Origin: Nitrospirota bacterium
GTDB lineage: Bacteria > Nitrospirota > Thermodesulfovibrionia > Thermodesulfovibrionales > Dissulfurispiraceae
DNA length: 63,553 nt
Direction of reading: 5' to 3'
NCBI GenBank assembly: GCA_021791055.1
Contig: JAJYXI010000038.1
Span: forward strand, 1 to 63,553
The notes beneath the pieces were generated by a model. It saw nothing but the letters and a program-made list of their open reading frames with translations. It searched no databases and was not told where the DNA came from. Made by a program: the position numbers and the translations under genes. The first letter of the stretch is position 1; each line of letters starts with the position of its first letter. Shown here one piece after another: positions 1 to 9,438 of this stretch.

Positions 1-62
1 ACGAGTTTTACTGCCTCTTGCCGAAATTCCTTCGTGTACCTTCCATACGGTAATCTTTCCAT
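1..62 (-). CDS. IS3-family transposase OrfA, partial
   Basis: Only the first 20 or so residues are in the window. They begin MERLPYGRYTKEFRQEAVKL, which looks like the N-terminus of an IS3-type OrfA, a helix-turn-helix DNA-binding subunit that normally continues with a KxxG HTH and a frameshift into the DDE OrfB. The start is supported by GGAGG about 8 bases upstream of the ATG. The rest of the element lies off the left edge. It could also be an unrelated HTH protein with a similar opening, but the neighbouring GTGGACACC end favours an IS. Confidence 0.6.
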   Translation of the reverse strand, partial: MERLPYGRYTKEFRQEAVKL

Positions 63-113
63 TCTGACACCTCCGTTAAGTTATTTTACCTCAACTTTTG
101 GTGTCCACTTTTT
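1..113 (-). mobile_element. End of an IS3-like insertion sequence
   Basis: The left edge holds the start of a transposase reading out of the window and about 50 bases of leader. On the minus strand the sequence AGTGGACACC followed by an A-rich stretch precedes an RBS (GGAGG) and an ATG at 62. The GTGGACACC-type end next to a short OrfA start fits the IS3 family, but only one end is visible, so no target duplication can be checked. The exact outer boundary is uncertain (about 101-113). It lies directly against the stop codon of the methyltransferase gene, so it may have trimmed that gene. Confidence 0.6.
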
Positions 114-2822
114 CTATCCTACCTCATCCTTGAAACGGCTTATAAATACCTCCGCATAATTATTTAAAAAAGGATCTTCGAATTTAAGGGGTGCAAATAA
201 CATATCGTCATGTTTCATAATCAATGGGATAGTAATTGTAACAGCATAATCAACAAGAGCTTTTTCCTGTTCACTTAAATCAAAACTTTTTAATATCTCA
301 TCATTCAACTTTTTAATTAATTGTTCTCTTTCTTGTCCTATGGCTTGAATATTGGAATTTAAAACCTTTTGTTTTTCTTTAAACAATTTTTTGCTGATTG
401 TTTCAATTTTTCCCACATATTCGGCTATCTGCAAATTATCTATATATGGGAAGCTAAATTTTTCTTCATCGTGAATTTGTTCTCTTTCAATTCCCATTGA
501 TGAAGCCAACAAAAGCATATAATACGAAAACAATTCAGAACACATAATGCCATTTGAAATTTTAAGTATATTCAAATTTTTACTATTAGTTTTTATTGAA
601 GTAATTGAATGGGTAAAAATAGCTTCTTTATATAGTATTGCAGCATTGGCTTTAAAATCTTCTTCACTTCCCCTAGTTATAAGAAGGGCAGGGGGACAAA
701 ATATTTCATATTTTCTTTTTCTATGAACAAATTTATGTTTCCATCTTGATTGAGGATCAAAAAAAATAAAAAATGGTGATAAATGATTTTTTTTTGTATT
801 AATAAAAGGTTTATCAATATAATCAGCAACATTATAATGTCCATCCTTACCAATAATTACACCTTCCCCGACTAAAAAAGAGTTGTCCGCACTTACAATA
901 TCAGCAAATGTTTTATAATTTTCTTTTAATCTTTTGATTAGATTGAAATCCATATAACTGCCATAAACTAATGTTTTCCATAGCCAGTCATATTTCTTTA
1001 AAAGAGATTGAATAACCTGTTTATAATCATTTCTCTGGATCGTAAATATTTTAAATAGAGAAAAAAATCTATTTGGTTTTAATGCAATATTTTCAACAAT
1101 ATTTTTGTCTGTATTTTCACCATTCGCATAATGAAAAAATAAAATCGCCGCAGGGGCAATTGCTTTATCATTAGACTTATCAAAAACTTCTCTGCGGACA
1201 GGAGCCAGTTCAAAAACTTTATCAAGAAAATAATTGTTTAACAAATATGCTCTAAAATCTTTGGCGTTAATGTTATATAAGGTTTTGCTGGTGACTATAA
1301 GAGCGCATTTGGTTTGATGTGCAGTAGAAAAATCGCTTGTTCTCAGCAAAAAGGCCTGGGCGATTTCTTTATTGCTGATTGATATGGGGAAAGACGAAGT
1401 ATTGTCAGCAGACTCAGTTTTCTTTCTCTGCTTAATGTATTCCAAGAATAGAGCTTTTTGATTGCTCCCCCTTTTCCATGGAGGATTGCCAATTATGAAA
1501 TCAAAATTGATTCCTTTAAATTCTTTATTGAACTCAGCATTCAGATCAAAAAAATCACTGTCAAAAAATTTTTTATTTTTCAGGCTTGGGAAGGTAAAGC
1601 TTTCTATATCTTTAGGATCCTTTAAATAATCCAGCAGGGCAAGATACACTGAAAACATGGCAACATTGATAGCATTATCATCTTGATCAATTCCGTAAAT
1701 ATTGTCTTCCGCTATTTGTTTCAATAAGCTTTTAAAGCTTTTTGTATTTTTTTTTAAAGTAATATTGTTTATTTTTATATACCGTTCAATAATTCTTCGT
1801 AGCGCTTCAACTAAAAAAATTCCAGATCCGCAGGCAGGGTCAAACACCTTACAATTATATTCTTTGGGATGCGCATCATGAAACTTTTCAACAGTTTCAG
1901 ATAATATATATTCAACCAGAAATAGAGGCGTATAGTATGCGCCTCTTTCCGCCTGGTTCTCACTGCCAATGAAATGTTCATAAACATTGCTGACAAATTC
2001 AACCGGTATTATTGAAAAATCATAAATATCAAATAAAGACTCCTGACCGGTTGCTATTTCAGCTCCTCTCATAAGGCGGTTTAAAACATCAAAAGCATCT
2101 TTTGGAATTTTTTGCAGACTGTTATCATCTACAAGAAAGGCTTCACCATTAAAATGATCTTTTAGATGTTTCAAAAAATTAATGGTCTTACTTTTATTTT
2201 CTAAAAGCTTACAAAAATCATCCCTCGTCCATTCACGCAATTCCCCATCAAACCCAATTCTTACCTTACGATCTATTAAATAGCGAATAAATATGCATTT
2301 TCCGATAAGGGCGTTAGATAAATAAGGGGCAACTTTATGTTCATTAATGAGTAAATCACGGGCAGATTTAATATTTTCCAGCAAATGGTAATCAACTTTA
2401 TTTTGATATTTTAATTTATTTGCGTATTTTTGCCATGTTTTACTTGTTACCAGTTCAAAATAAGAAAAAGCATCGAGCTTATTGCTATCTTCCAGCTTAT
2501 CGAGCGTCTTTTTTTCTTTCAAGTATGAAAGTCCATTGAAAATATCTACCGCATTTGGTTCATTAATAATTACTACCGGCGATTCATTAAAATTCCAAAT
2601 AGCCTTGAATAGTTCTTCCCTGTTTTGTGGAGAATCATAAAATAGCACTATGGGCTTTTTATCAATACAGAAAAAGGCATCAGGCTTTAATTTTTCTTCA
2701 ATCAGCCATTCTACCCGCTGAGACAAAAGCCCCTTTCCTTTCCATTTATCATTATCAGTTATATAAAGGCCGTTTTGGGTATTCATACCCAGCCTATTAA
2801 ATATCTCTTTTAATGCTCTCAT
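114..2822 (-). CDS. Eco57I-type N6-adenine DNA methyltransferase
   Basis: A 902-residue protein with a class I methyltransferase core. Motif I is VFDPACGSGIFLVEALRR near residue 330, the preceding YYTP motif is that of Eco57I-like enzymes, and motif IV is NPPWKRGS near residue 445. It should methylate adenine in duplex DNA using SAM. The C-terminal half looks like a TaqI/Eco57I-style target-recognition region. The N-terminus has a PD followed by FYDS where type IIG nucleases carry PD-(D/E)xK, so cutting activity is doubtful. The gene is much richer in A/T than its neighbours, has no visible partner, and its stop abuts an IS end. That suggests recent transfer, possibly with loss of part of a restriction or BREX-like locus. 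Methylase call is firm; system type is not. Confidence 0.85.
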   Translation of the reverse strand: MRALKEIFNRLGMNTQNGLYITDNDKWKGKGLLSQRVEWLIEEKLKPDAFFCIDKKPIVLFYDSPQNREELFKAIWNFNESPVVIINEPNAVDIFNGLSYLKEKKTLDKLEDSNKLDAFSYFELVTSKTWQKYANKLKYQNKVDYHLLENIKSARDLLINEHKVAPYLSNALIGKCIFIRYLIDRKVRIGFDGELREWTRDDFCKLLENKSKTINFLKHLKDHFNGEAFLVDDNSLQKIPKDAFDVLNRLMRGAEIATGQESLFDIYDFSIIPVEFVSNVYEHFIGSENQAERGAYYTPLFLVEYILSETVEKFHDAHPKEYNCKVFDPACGSGIFLVEALRRIIERYIKINNITLKKNTKSFKSLLKQIAEDNIYGIDQDDNAINVAMFSVYLALLDYLKDPKDIESFTFPSLKNKKFFDSDFFDLNAEFNKEFKGINFDFIIGNPPWKRGSNQKALFLEYIKQRKKTESADNTSSFPISISNKEIAQAFLLRTSDFSTAHQTKCALIVTSKTLYNINAKDFRAYLLNNYFLDKVFELAPVRREVFDKSNDKAIAPAAILFFHYANGENTDKNIVENIALKPNRFFSLFKIFTIQRNDYKQVIQSLLKKYDWLWKTLVYGSYMDFNLIKRLKENYKTFADIVSADNSFLVGEGVIIGKDGHYNVADYIDKPFINTKKNHLSPFFIFFDPQSRWKHKFVHRKRKYEIFCPPALLITRGSEEDFKANAAILYKEAIFTHSITSIKTNSKNLNILKISNGIMCSELFSYYMLLLASSMGIEREQIHDEEKFSFPYIDNLQIAEYVGKIETISKKLFKEKQKVLNSNIQAIGQEREQLIKKLNDEILKSFDLSEQEKALVDYAVTITIPLIMKHDDMLFAPLKFEDPFLNNYAEVFISRFKDEVG

Positions 2823-3193
2823 TTCACACCACCTTAGACTCTATCCCTGCATACATTAATTCTGCCTTTATTTACCAAAATCGCCTCAGCGATTTTCACA
2901 TCTCTTTCTTAATACGAAAAATGCATTTAGCCTGCCTGTGTTACATTTTAAATGTATTTTCCCGCTTAAAGATGACTTAAAATCGGGGACTATCATCTGT
3001 TTGAAAATAGGTTTCATTTTTTACAAACCAACGATTCAAGATTTAACTGTTTATATCTTAAAGATTTAACATGATTAAAATAATAATCATTTAATTTCAA
3101 TATGATATTGCTGCATTTTATGATATGAACATTTAACAATCAAGCATGATGACATTTTACATTCAGGAAGTAAAAATTACAATTAGCATTTCT
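2823..3193. other. Gene-free AT-rich gap with one small hairpin
   Basis: No credible gene lies in these 371 bases. A perfect 8-bp stem with a 4-base loop occurs at 2877-2896 (AAAATCGC, loop CTCA, GCGATTTT), about 55 bases upstream of the methyltransferase start. It could be a leader hairpin or a leftover terminator. The rest is AT-rich without an obvious promoter match that I would defend. Confidence 0.5.
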
Positions 3194-4441
3194 TCATAAA
3201 TATCTCTCAATCTCCTCCATTGCCCTGTCTGTTGCGCCTGTATTTTTCTCATACAGATCCTTTGCGATCTTACCCATGGATAAAATCTTTTCTGGAGAGT
3301 CAAGAAGTTCTTTCAATGCGTGATAGAGATTATTTGAATCCACCCTGATTGCCCCGCCGTCTCTGTAAAAATCATCAATAAAAGGAAAATTCTCCATATG
3401 CGGGCCGCAGACAATGGCCTTTCCCCAGTATGCAGGCTCAAGGGGATTCTGTCCTCCATGTTCGATAAAACTTCCTCCCATGATTGCCACATCGCATGCA
3501 CCATAAGCAGAGGCAAGCTCTCCGATAGCGTCAAGGAGAATGACGACTCCCGTGACCCGTGACCCGTGACCCGTGACATCCGACCTTTTTACATATTCAA
3601 GCCTTTTTTTCCTGACCAGTTCCTCCACTTCTTTAAACCTCTCAGGATGTCTCGGTGCGACAATGAGATTGAGTTCCGGAAAGTCCGTTTTTAATTTAAT
3701 GTATGCATCTATTATCAAATCCTCTTCTGTTCTGTGAGTGCTTCCTGCAATTATAACAGGGCCTTGCAATATCTTTGTCCATTCAGGAGCTGATGAACAA
3801 GGTCTTGTATCGAACTTAAAACTTCCAGTTATTCTCACCTTATCATGTTCTGCGCCCAGAGCCTTAATCCTGTCTGCATACAATTCATTCTGCATGCAGA
3901 GAAGGCTCATATTCTTCAGAACATCCTTTATAAAAAACCTGAGTTTCTTATAGCCGCTGAATGATTTTTCTGATATCCTTCCGTTCATCAATAACACAGG
4001 CACGCCGAGCCTGCTTAAAATCCTGATAATATTCGGCCATAATTCTGTTTCCATGATAATAAAAAGGGACGGCCTGATATTCTTGACAGTGTTTCTTATC
4101 ATGAATGGCAGGTCGAATGGAACATAAATAATCCTTGCAATGTCGCCCATCCTTTCATTTGCAACCTTCTGGCCTGTGTCCGTGACAGTTGAAACTATAA
4201 CCTCTGCGGCAGGATGTCTTTCCTTTATTTTCTTTATTAACGGCACTGCTGCTATTGCCTCTCCCACAGAGACTGCATGAATCCAAATCCGTGATGAGTG
4301 ATGAGTAATGGGTGATGCGTGAAAAAAACCGAATCTCTCTCTAATCCATCTCTTACGCAGTTCCTTCGGCCGTTTCAGGTATTCAAACGGGAATAGAAAG
4401 AGTAATGCTAAAAAGTAGAGTATGCTATAAATCAGATACAT
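3194..4441 (-). CDS. kdtA: Kdo transferase (KdtA/WaaA)
   Basis: A 415-residue inner-membrane GT30 glycosyltransferase that adds 3-deoxy-D-manno-octulosonate from CMP-Kdo to the lipid A precursor. Visible family marks are the N-terminal membrane anchor, IWIHAVSVGEA near residue 52, METELWPN near residue 125 and the C-terminal GGSFIEHGGQNPLEPA nucleotide-binding stretch. It closes the minus-strand lipid A operon, 75 bases after msbA. Two in-frame patches look like inserted repeats: SPITHHSSR at residues 42-50 from TGATGAG-like units (4291-4322) and VTGHGSRVTG near residue 290 from GTGACCC units (3550-3577). Both sit between conserved blocks, so the enzyme is probably active. Confidence 0.93.
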   Translation of the reverse strand: MYLIYSILYFLALLFLFPFEYLKRPKELRKRWIRERFGFFHASPITHHSSRIWIHAVSVGEAIAAVPLIKKIKERHPAAEVIVSTVTDTGQKVANERMGDIARIIYVPFDLPFMIRNTVKNIRPSLFIIMETELWPNIIRILSRLGVPVLLMNGRISEKSFSGYKKLRFFIKDVLKNMSLLCMQNELYADRIKALGAEHDKVRITGSFKFDTRPCSSAPEWTKILQGPVIIAGSTHRTEEDLIIDAYIKLKTDFPELNLIVAPRHPERFKEVEELVRKKRLEYVKRSDVTGHGSRVTGVVILLDAIGELASAYGACDVAIMGGSFIEHGGQNPLEPAYWGKAIVCGPHMENFPFIDDFYRDGGAIRVDSNNLYHALKELLDSPEKILSMGKIAKDLYEKNTGATDRAMEEIERYL

Positions 4442-4516
4442 AGCCTGAAAAATAAAATTGTATTCCGTTTAACCCCAATCGTGCATTTGGAAAGCTTTTT
4501 GATGTATGCATACCTG

Positions 4517-6232
4517 CTAACCTGCTGAAGAAATCTGAAGGTCGTATAGTTTCTTATAAATCCCGCCATTCATCAGAAGCTCTTCATGCGCCCCTATTTC
4601 TACTATCCTGCCCTTTTCCAGCACTATAATCCTGTCCGCCTTCTGCACAGTCGACAATCTATGGGCAATAACAAATGTGGTCCTGTTCTCCATAAGGACA
4701 TCAAGCGCCTTCTGAACCATCATCTCCGACTCTGTATCAAGCGCTGATGTAGCCTCATCAAGAATCAATATAGGAGGATTTTTAAGTATAGCACGGGCTA
4801 TGGAAAGTCTCTGCCTCTGACCTCCGGAGATCATAACACCCCTCTCTCCTATTATCGTGCCATAGCCATTAGGGAGTTCAAGGATAAATTCATGGGCATG
4901 GGCTGCCTTCGCTGCCCTGATTATCCCATCCTCGGAGGCATCGGGATTCCCAAAAACTATATTTGCCCTCACACTATCATTAAAGAGAATGACATCCTGA
5001 CTTACAAGTCCTATCTGCTGTCTTAATGATTTAAGGTTGACATCTACAATATTAACGCCGTCAATATAAATCGCACCGTTTACAGGGTCGTAAAATCTCG
5101 GTATCAGGTCAACGAGGCTTGTCTTGCCTGCACCGCTCCTTCCAACAACTGCAATAATCTCTCCTTTCTTGACAGCCAGATTTATATCATTGAGGATATA
5201 GTTTTTTGAAGTCGGGTATTTAAACGATACATTCCTAAATTCTATACAGTCGTTTATGGGTCTTAAACTCTCTTTTCCTTCCGATTCCTTCTCTTTGTTA
5301 AAAAGCTCGTCCAGCCTTTCAAGTGCAGCTTTAGCCTGCTGAATGCCGTTGTTCGCGGATGCGAGTCTCCGTGCAGGTGTGTAAATCATGAATATCGCCG
5401 TCAGAAACGAAAAAAACTCGCCCGGCGTAATTGTATTTTTGATGACCAGCCTCCCTCCGTACCACAGGACAAAGGTTATTCCAAGTCCTCCTACAACCTC
5501 CATCATCAGAGAGGTAAATTCTACGATCCGTGCGGAACGCATTAATTCACGGTAATAATCCTGATTTCTGTCCCTGAATATCTTTGACAGCGCGCCCTCG
5601 CGGCCGAAAACCTTAACCATCTTTATGCCGGAGAATGTCTCGGAAAGAAACTCTGTTATTATGGAAATCTTTTTCTGGCTCTCCTTGCTTACCTTCTTCA
5701 GTCTCTTGCCGAGACGCTGAGCCCCATAAAATGCTGCGGGAAGGACGGTAATCGATATCAGTGCAAGATCCCATCTCCGATAAAACGCAACAAAAATCAG
5801 GACAATTACCGTTGCGCTCTCAACAAAAACATCTTTGACGGAATACGCTATAAGTCCCTGGAGTTGGCCGGCATCGTTTATTGTCTTTGACAGGATAGCT
5901 CCTGATGATTCCCGCTTGAATTCGTTAACGGGCACAAAAACAAGATGCTCATACAGCCTGTTGCGGATGTCCCTAACAACTTTGGCGCCTGTTGACCGCA
6001 TGAGATACGATTGTCCGAAAGAGAAAAAACCCCTCATCAGATACAGGGCAAGAATTGCAAACGGCAACAGCGTTAAAAGGGTTGCATCTTTTTTCAGAAA
6101 GATCCCGTCGAGGGCAGGCTTCACAAGCCATGCAAGACCGCCGTTCAGCCCTGAGATCAGAAGGCTCATCATGGCGGCAGCAGCAATTCTACCCCAATAC
6201 GGTTTGACAAGAAGCATTATCCTCTTAAGCAT
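4517..6232 (-). CDS. msbA: Lipid A export ABC transporter (MsbA)
   Basis: A 571-residue half-transporter: six membrane helices in residues 1-310, then an ABC ATPase. The ATPase shows Walker A GRSGAGKTS, signature SGGQRQRLS and Walker B ILILDEATSALD, followed by the switch histidine in FVIAHRLSTV. It should act as a homodimer flipping core-lipid A across the inner membrane. Its start overlaps the end of lpxB by 8 bases and kdtA follows, so the MsbA assignment rests on both sequence and operon position; other exporters of this fold look alike. Confidence 0.92.
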   Translation of the reverse strand: MLKRIMLLVKPYWGRIAAAAMMSLLISGLNGGLAWLVKPALDGIFLKKDATLLTLLPFAILALYLMRGFFSFGQSYLMRSTGAKVVRDIRNRLYEHLVFVPVNEFKRESSGAILSKTINDAGQLQGLIAYSVKDVFVESATVIVLIFVAFYRRWDLALISITVLPAAFYGAQRLGKRLKKVSKESQKKISIITEFLSETFSGIKMVKVFGREGALSKIFRDRNQDYYRELMRSARIVEFTSLMMEVVGGLGITFVLWYGGRLVIKNTITPGEFFSFLTAIFMIYTPARRLASANNGIQQAKAALERLDELFNKEKESEGKESLRPINDCIEFRNVSFKYPTSKNYILNDINLAVKKGEIIAVVGRSGAGKTSLVDLIPRFYDPVNGAIYIDGVNIVDVNLKSLRQQIGLVSQDVILFNDSVRANIVFGNPDASEDGIIRAAKAAHAHEFILELPNGYGTIIGERGVMISGGQRQRLSIARAILKNPPILILDEATSALDTESEMMVQKALDVLMENRTTFVIAHRLSTVQKADRIIVLEKGRIVEIGAHEELLMNGGIYKKLYDLQISSAG

Positions 6233-7436
6233 CTCCCTGCTCTCCTAACTCCCGCACTATCTCTGCAACCCTGCTTGATGCCTCCTTCTCCACAAACAGC
6301 ACCCTCACCTTCTTAAGCTGCGATGCCATCTCATCCCTGTATCCGGAATCATCTATAATCTTACTCATCTCCATTATAATATTTCTCTTGTTTGCTTCGT
6401 TTTGCAACAACTCCTTAACCCTGAGACCTGAATCATCTCTTGCAGATTTATCGAGAAGGATATTGACAAGGGATATATGTCTCACTTTTACAATAAATCT
6501 GCCAATAAGATAAGTAAGAGGCGAGAGCTTGTATATAACCACCATCGGAACTCCTAAAAGCGCAGACTGGAGGGCAGATGTGCCTGATGCAATAAGCGCA
6601 ATATCTGCCGACAAAAGGGCCTTAATTGAGTGATGCGTAATGTGTAATGCGTTATGGGTATTTTTCTTTAACTCGTTACTAATTACGGATAACGCATTAC
6701 TGTCTAAATTCGGCGCAACAGGCATCACAAACTGGTAGTCAGGATGGCGCTCCTTCATTCCCCCGACAACATCGGACATTACAGGGAGAAGCTTTTTAAT
6801 CTCATGCGCCCTGCTGCCGGGCATGAGCGTCATCACAGGCTTGTCAGGCATCAGCCCAAGCTCCTCCCTGACTTTCAATTTTAATTCTTGGGAGACTATA
6901 TCCGAACTTCTGACTTCTGCTTCTTTTAAGACTTCCCTTATTTCATCCAGAATAGGATGTCCCACAAACTCGCATGGGATACTGTCATGTTTGTATATCT
7001 CCCCTTCAAACGGCAGTATTACCGCCATTTTATCGATCAGCCTTCCAATGGTCTTTACCCGTCCCTTGCGCCATGCCCATACCTGAGGACTTACATAATA
7101 GAGCACCTTTATCCCGAGCTTCTTGGCTTCTTTTGCGACCCTCATATTGAAATCCGGATAGTCTATCAGGACAAGCACCTGCGGATTGAAGGATTTGAGG
7201 GCATTGACAACCTTTTCAAAGGTTTTTTTAATCTCGCTGTAAGTCTTTATCGCTTCTGTAATGCCAAAGGAGCTGGATATTCTCGAGATAAGATTAACTC
7301 CTGCGGTTTGCATCCTATCCCCCCCTATGCCGGTAATGCTTATCTCGGGATTTCTTGCCTTCAGAGCCTTTGCAAGAAGAGCGCCGTATAGCTCTCCGGA
7401 GCTCTCTCCCGAGACTATCATTACCCTTTCAAGCAT
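6225..7436 (-). CDS. lpxB: Lipid A disaccharide synthase (LpxB)
   Basis: A 403-residue GT19 enzyme joining UDP-2,3-diacyl-GlcN (or its diamino analogue) to lipid X. Motifs are VSGESSGELYGALLAKAL at the N-terminus, DYPDFNMR near residue 92, YYVSPQVWAWR near residue 117 and MPGSRAHEI near residue 205. The usual length is about 380, and the excess is explained by residues 245-270 (KKNTHNALHITHHS region). That patch is encoded by a repeat whose two arms (6628-6658 and 6674-6702) are in opposite orientation and could fold into a hairpin in the mRNA. Start overlaps gnnB by 16 bases. A second in-frame ATG 15 bases downstream is possible. Confidence 0.95.
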   Translation of the reverse strand: MLERVMIVSGESSGELYGALLAKALKARNPEISITGIGGDRMQTAGVNLISRISSSFGITEAIKTYSEIKKTFEKVVNALKSFNPQVLVLIDYPDFNMRVAKEAKKLGIKVLYYVSPQVWAWRKGRVKTIGRLIDKMAVILPFEGEIYKHDSIPCEFVGHPILDEIREVLKEAEVRSSDIVSQELKLKVREELGLMPDKPVMTLMPGSRAHEIKKLLPVMSDVVGGMKERHPDYQFVMPVAPNLDSNALSVISNELKKNTHNALHITHHSIKALLSADIALIASGTSALQSALLGVPMVVIYKLSPLTYLIGRFIVKVRHISLVNILLDKSARDDSGLRVKELLQNEANKRNIIMEMSKIIDDSGYRDEMASQLKKVRVLFVEKEASSRVAEIVRELGEQGDA

Positions 7437-8518
7437 TTGTGTATTATTTCGGAAGCAAGGCGGATATCTGCATCGTCCAGTTCAGGGTAAATAGGCAGGG
7501 AAAGCACTTCCATTGCGACCTGCTCTGACACAGGGAAATCACCTTCTTTATGCCCTAAAAATTTTGTAGCCTCCTGCAGATGCAAAGGAATAGGATAATA
7601 AACTACAGATGATACTCCATGCTCTTTCAGGCATTGCTGCATAAAGTCTCTTTTATTGCTTCTTATTGTGTATTGGTGATATACATGATAAGCGCCGTCC
7701 TTTTCAACAGGGGTAACAACCGCATCAGAAAGAAGGCTATTATATAACGAAGCATTCTCACGCCTCTTCTTATTGTATTCGTCAATTCTTTTAAACTTTA
7801 CAAGGAGGATGCCTGCCTGTATCTCATCGAGCCTGCTGTTGTATCCAAGGCATTCATGCCTGTATCCGCCCCTGGAGCCGTGGTTTCTTAATTTCCTTAT
7901 CTCATCTGCAGCCTGAGAGTCGTTAAGGGCAATCATCCCTCCGTCACCGTATGCGCCTAAATTTTTGCTCGGGTAAAAGCTGAAACATCCGGCGTCTCCG
8001 AAACTCCCTGTTTTTGTGCCGTTTAAAGAAGCGCCAAAGGACTGGGCGCAGTCCTCTACCACCTTCAGATTATATCTTGATGCTAAGTCCATTATATTCT
8101 TCATGTCTGCCGGATGGCCGAATATATGCACAGGGAGAACCGCCTTTGTCTTTTTTGTTATCTTCTTCTCTATAAGAGAGACATCGATATTGTATGTATC
8201 AGGCTCTATGTCAACAAATACGGGTTTTGCACCTGTGTATAGAATTGCCTCGACAGTGGCAAAGAATGTAAAAGGCGTTGTTATGACCTCATCTCCTTCT
8301 CCTATGCCGAGGGCCTTCAGAGAAAGGTGGAGCGCATCTGTGCCTGATGCAACGCCTATAGCCTCTTTCACTCCATGATATTTCTTAACATTCTCTTCCA
8401 GCTCCAAAACCCTTTTGCCGAGTACATACTGTGAGCCTTCGAGTATCTCATTTAAGATAGACAGGACTTCGTCTTTAATGTCGAGATACTGCTTTTTTAA
8501 ATCAATCATCGGTTTCAT
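7421..8518 (-). CDS. gnnB: PLP sugar aminotransferase, probably GnnB
   Basis: A 365-residue DegT/DnrJ/EryC1/StrS aminotransferase. The PLP lysine is in the FYPSKNLGAYGDGG stretch near residue 185, and the N-terminal DLKKQYLDIKDEV and GVASGTDALHLSLKALG motifs are typical. By family it moves an amino group from glutamate to a keto-sugar nucleotide. Lying between an oxidoreductase and lpxB, it matches the GnnA/GnnB pair known from Acidithiobacillus and Leptospira, which converts UDP-GlcNAc to UDP-GlcNAc3N for lipid A. Its start overlaps the oxidoreductase stop by 4 bases. A role in another amino-sugar pathway is possible; the lipid A context makes GnnB the best guess. Confidence 0.8.
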   Translation of the reverse strand: MKPMIDLKKQYLDIKDEVLSILNEILEGSQYVLGKRVLELEENVKKYHGVKEAIGVASGTDALHLSLKALGIGEGDEVITTPFTFFATVEAILYTGAKPVFVDIEPDTYNIDVSLIEKKITKKTKAVLPVHIFGHPADMKNIMDLASRYNLKVVEDCAQSFGASLNGTKTGSFGDAGCFSFYPSKNLGAYGDGGMIALNDSQAADEIRKLRNHGSRGGYRHECLGYNSRLDEIQAGILLVKFKRIDEYNKKRRENASLYNSLLSDAVVTPVEKDGAYHVYHQYTIRSNKRDFMQQCLKEHGVSSVVYYPIPLHLQEATKFLGHKEGDFPVSEQVAMEVLSLPIYPELDDADIRLASEIIHKCLKG

Positions 8519-9438
8519 TTCTTTATCTTTTCTCCTATCTGAAGTGCAACTTTTAATGCATCCCTTCCTTCAACCGCAGAAACAAGAGGCCTGCTTCTTG
8601 AAATTACGCATTCGGCAAAGCTTTTCAGCTCCTCCTTAAGAGGCTCTTTTTTCTCTATGCTTATGGATTCATGAAGTATTTCATTTCCCTTCTTAAAAAA
8701 CTTCTTTATCTCCATATTCTGATAATCCACAAGCAGGTACAAGTCCTTCTGGAAGATTCTAAGCTTCCTCGATTTTTCAGAAGAAATCCTGCTCGCCTTC
8801 ATCAATGCCTGCGCTCCGTTTTCGAATTCAAACCACGCCATCGCAATATCAATATTATCCGTAAGCACCTTTGCGCCTGTTGCCTTAATGTCTTTTATGT
8901 TCTGCTCCTTTAGAAGGGCAAGGATTATATCAATATCATGTATCATCAAATCAAGGGTTATATCAACATCAATGCCCCTGCCTAAAAATGGAGACAGCCT
9001 CTCTGACTCGATAAACACCGGATTGTTCACAAGCGAACAAACCTCGGAAAATACAGGATTAAACCTTTCAAGATGTCCTACCTGAATTATCGTGCCTGCC
9101 TTCCCGGATGCATCAATCAGTTTGTCAGCTTCCTCAACTGTTGTTGTAATGGGCTTTTCGATCAGGATGTCCTTTCCAGCCCTTATGCAGTCCATAGCTA
9201 TTTCATAGTGCATTGTTGTGGGAGTTACAATGCTCAGGGCATCAACACTTCCAAGAATATCCCTGTAATCGCTGTACACCTCACATCCGTATTTTTCTGC
9301 CATCTCCTTTGCCCGTTTCATGTCCGCATCAACAACAGCGGCAAGCCTGACATTACCGGACTCTTTGGCAAGCTCAGAAAAGATACGGGCATGATGCTGC
9401 CCCAAATAACCGACACCTATTACGCCGACATTAATCAT
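8515..9438 (-). CDS. gnnA: Gfo/Idh/MocA sugar dehydrogenase, probably GnnA
   Basis: A 307-residue NAD-dependent oxidoreductase with Rossmann motif VGVIGVGYLGQHHARIF at the N-terminus and EKPITTTVEEADKL near residue 95, the conserved EKP of this family. It should oxidise C3 of UDP-GlcNAc so that the neighbouring aminotransferase can install a 3-amino group. Coupled to gnnB by a 4-base ATGA overlap and followed by lpxB and msbA, which supports a lipid A role. The family is broad, so the substrate is inferred from context. Confidence 0.78.
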   Translation of the reverse strand: MINVGVIGVGYLGQHHARIFSELAKESGNVRLAAVVDADMKRAKEMAEKYGCEVYSDYRDILGSVDALSIVTPTTMHYEIAMDCIRAGKDILIEKPITTTVEEADKLIDASGKAGTIIQVGHLERFNPVFSEVCSLVNNPVFIESERLSPFLGRGIDVDITLDLMIHDIDIILALLKEQNIKDIKATGAKVLTDNIDIAMAWFEFENGAQALMKASRISSEKSRKLRIFQKDLYLLVDYQNMEIKKFFKKGNEILHESISIEKKEPLKEELKSFAECVISRSRPLVSAVEGRDALKVALQIGEKIKK

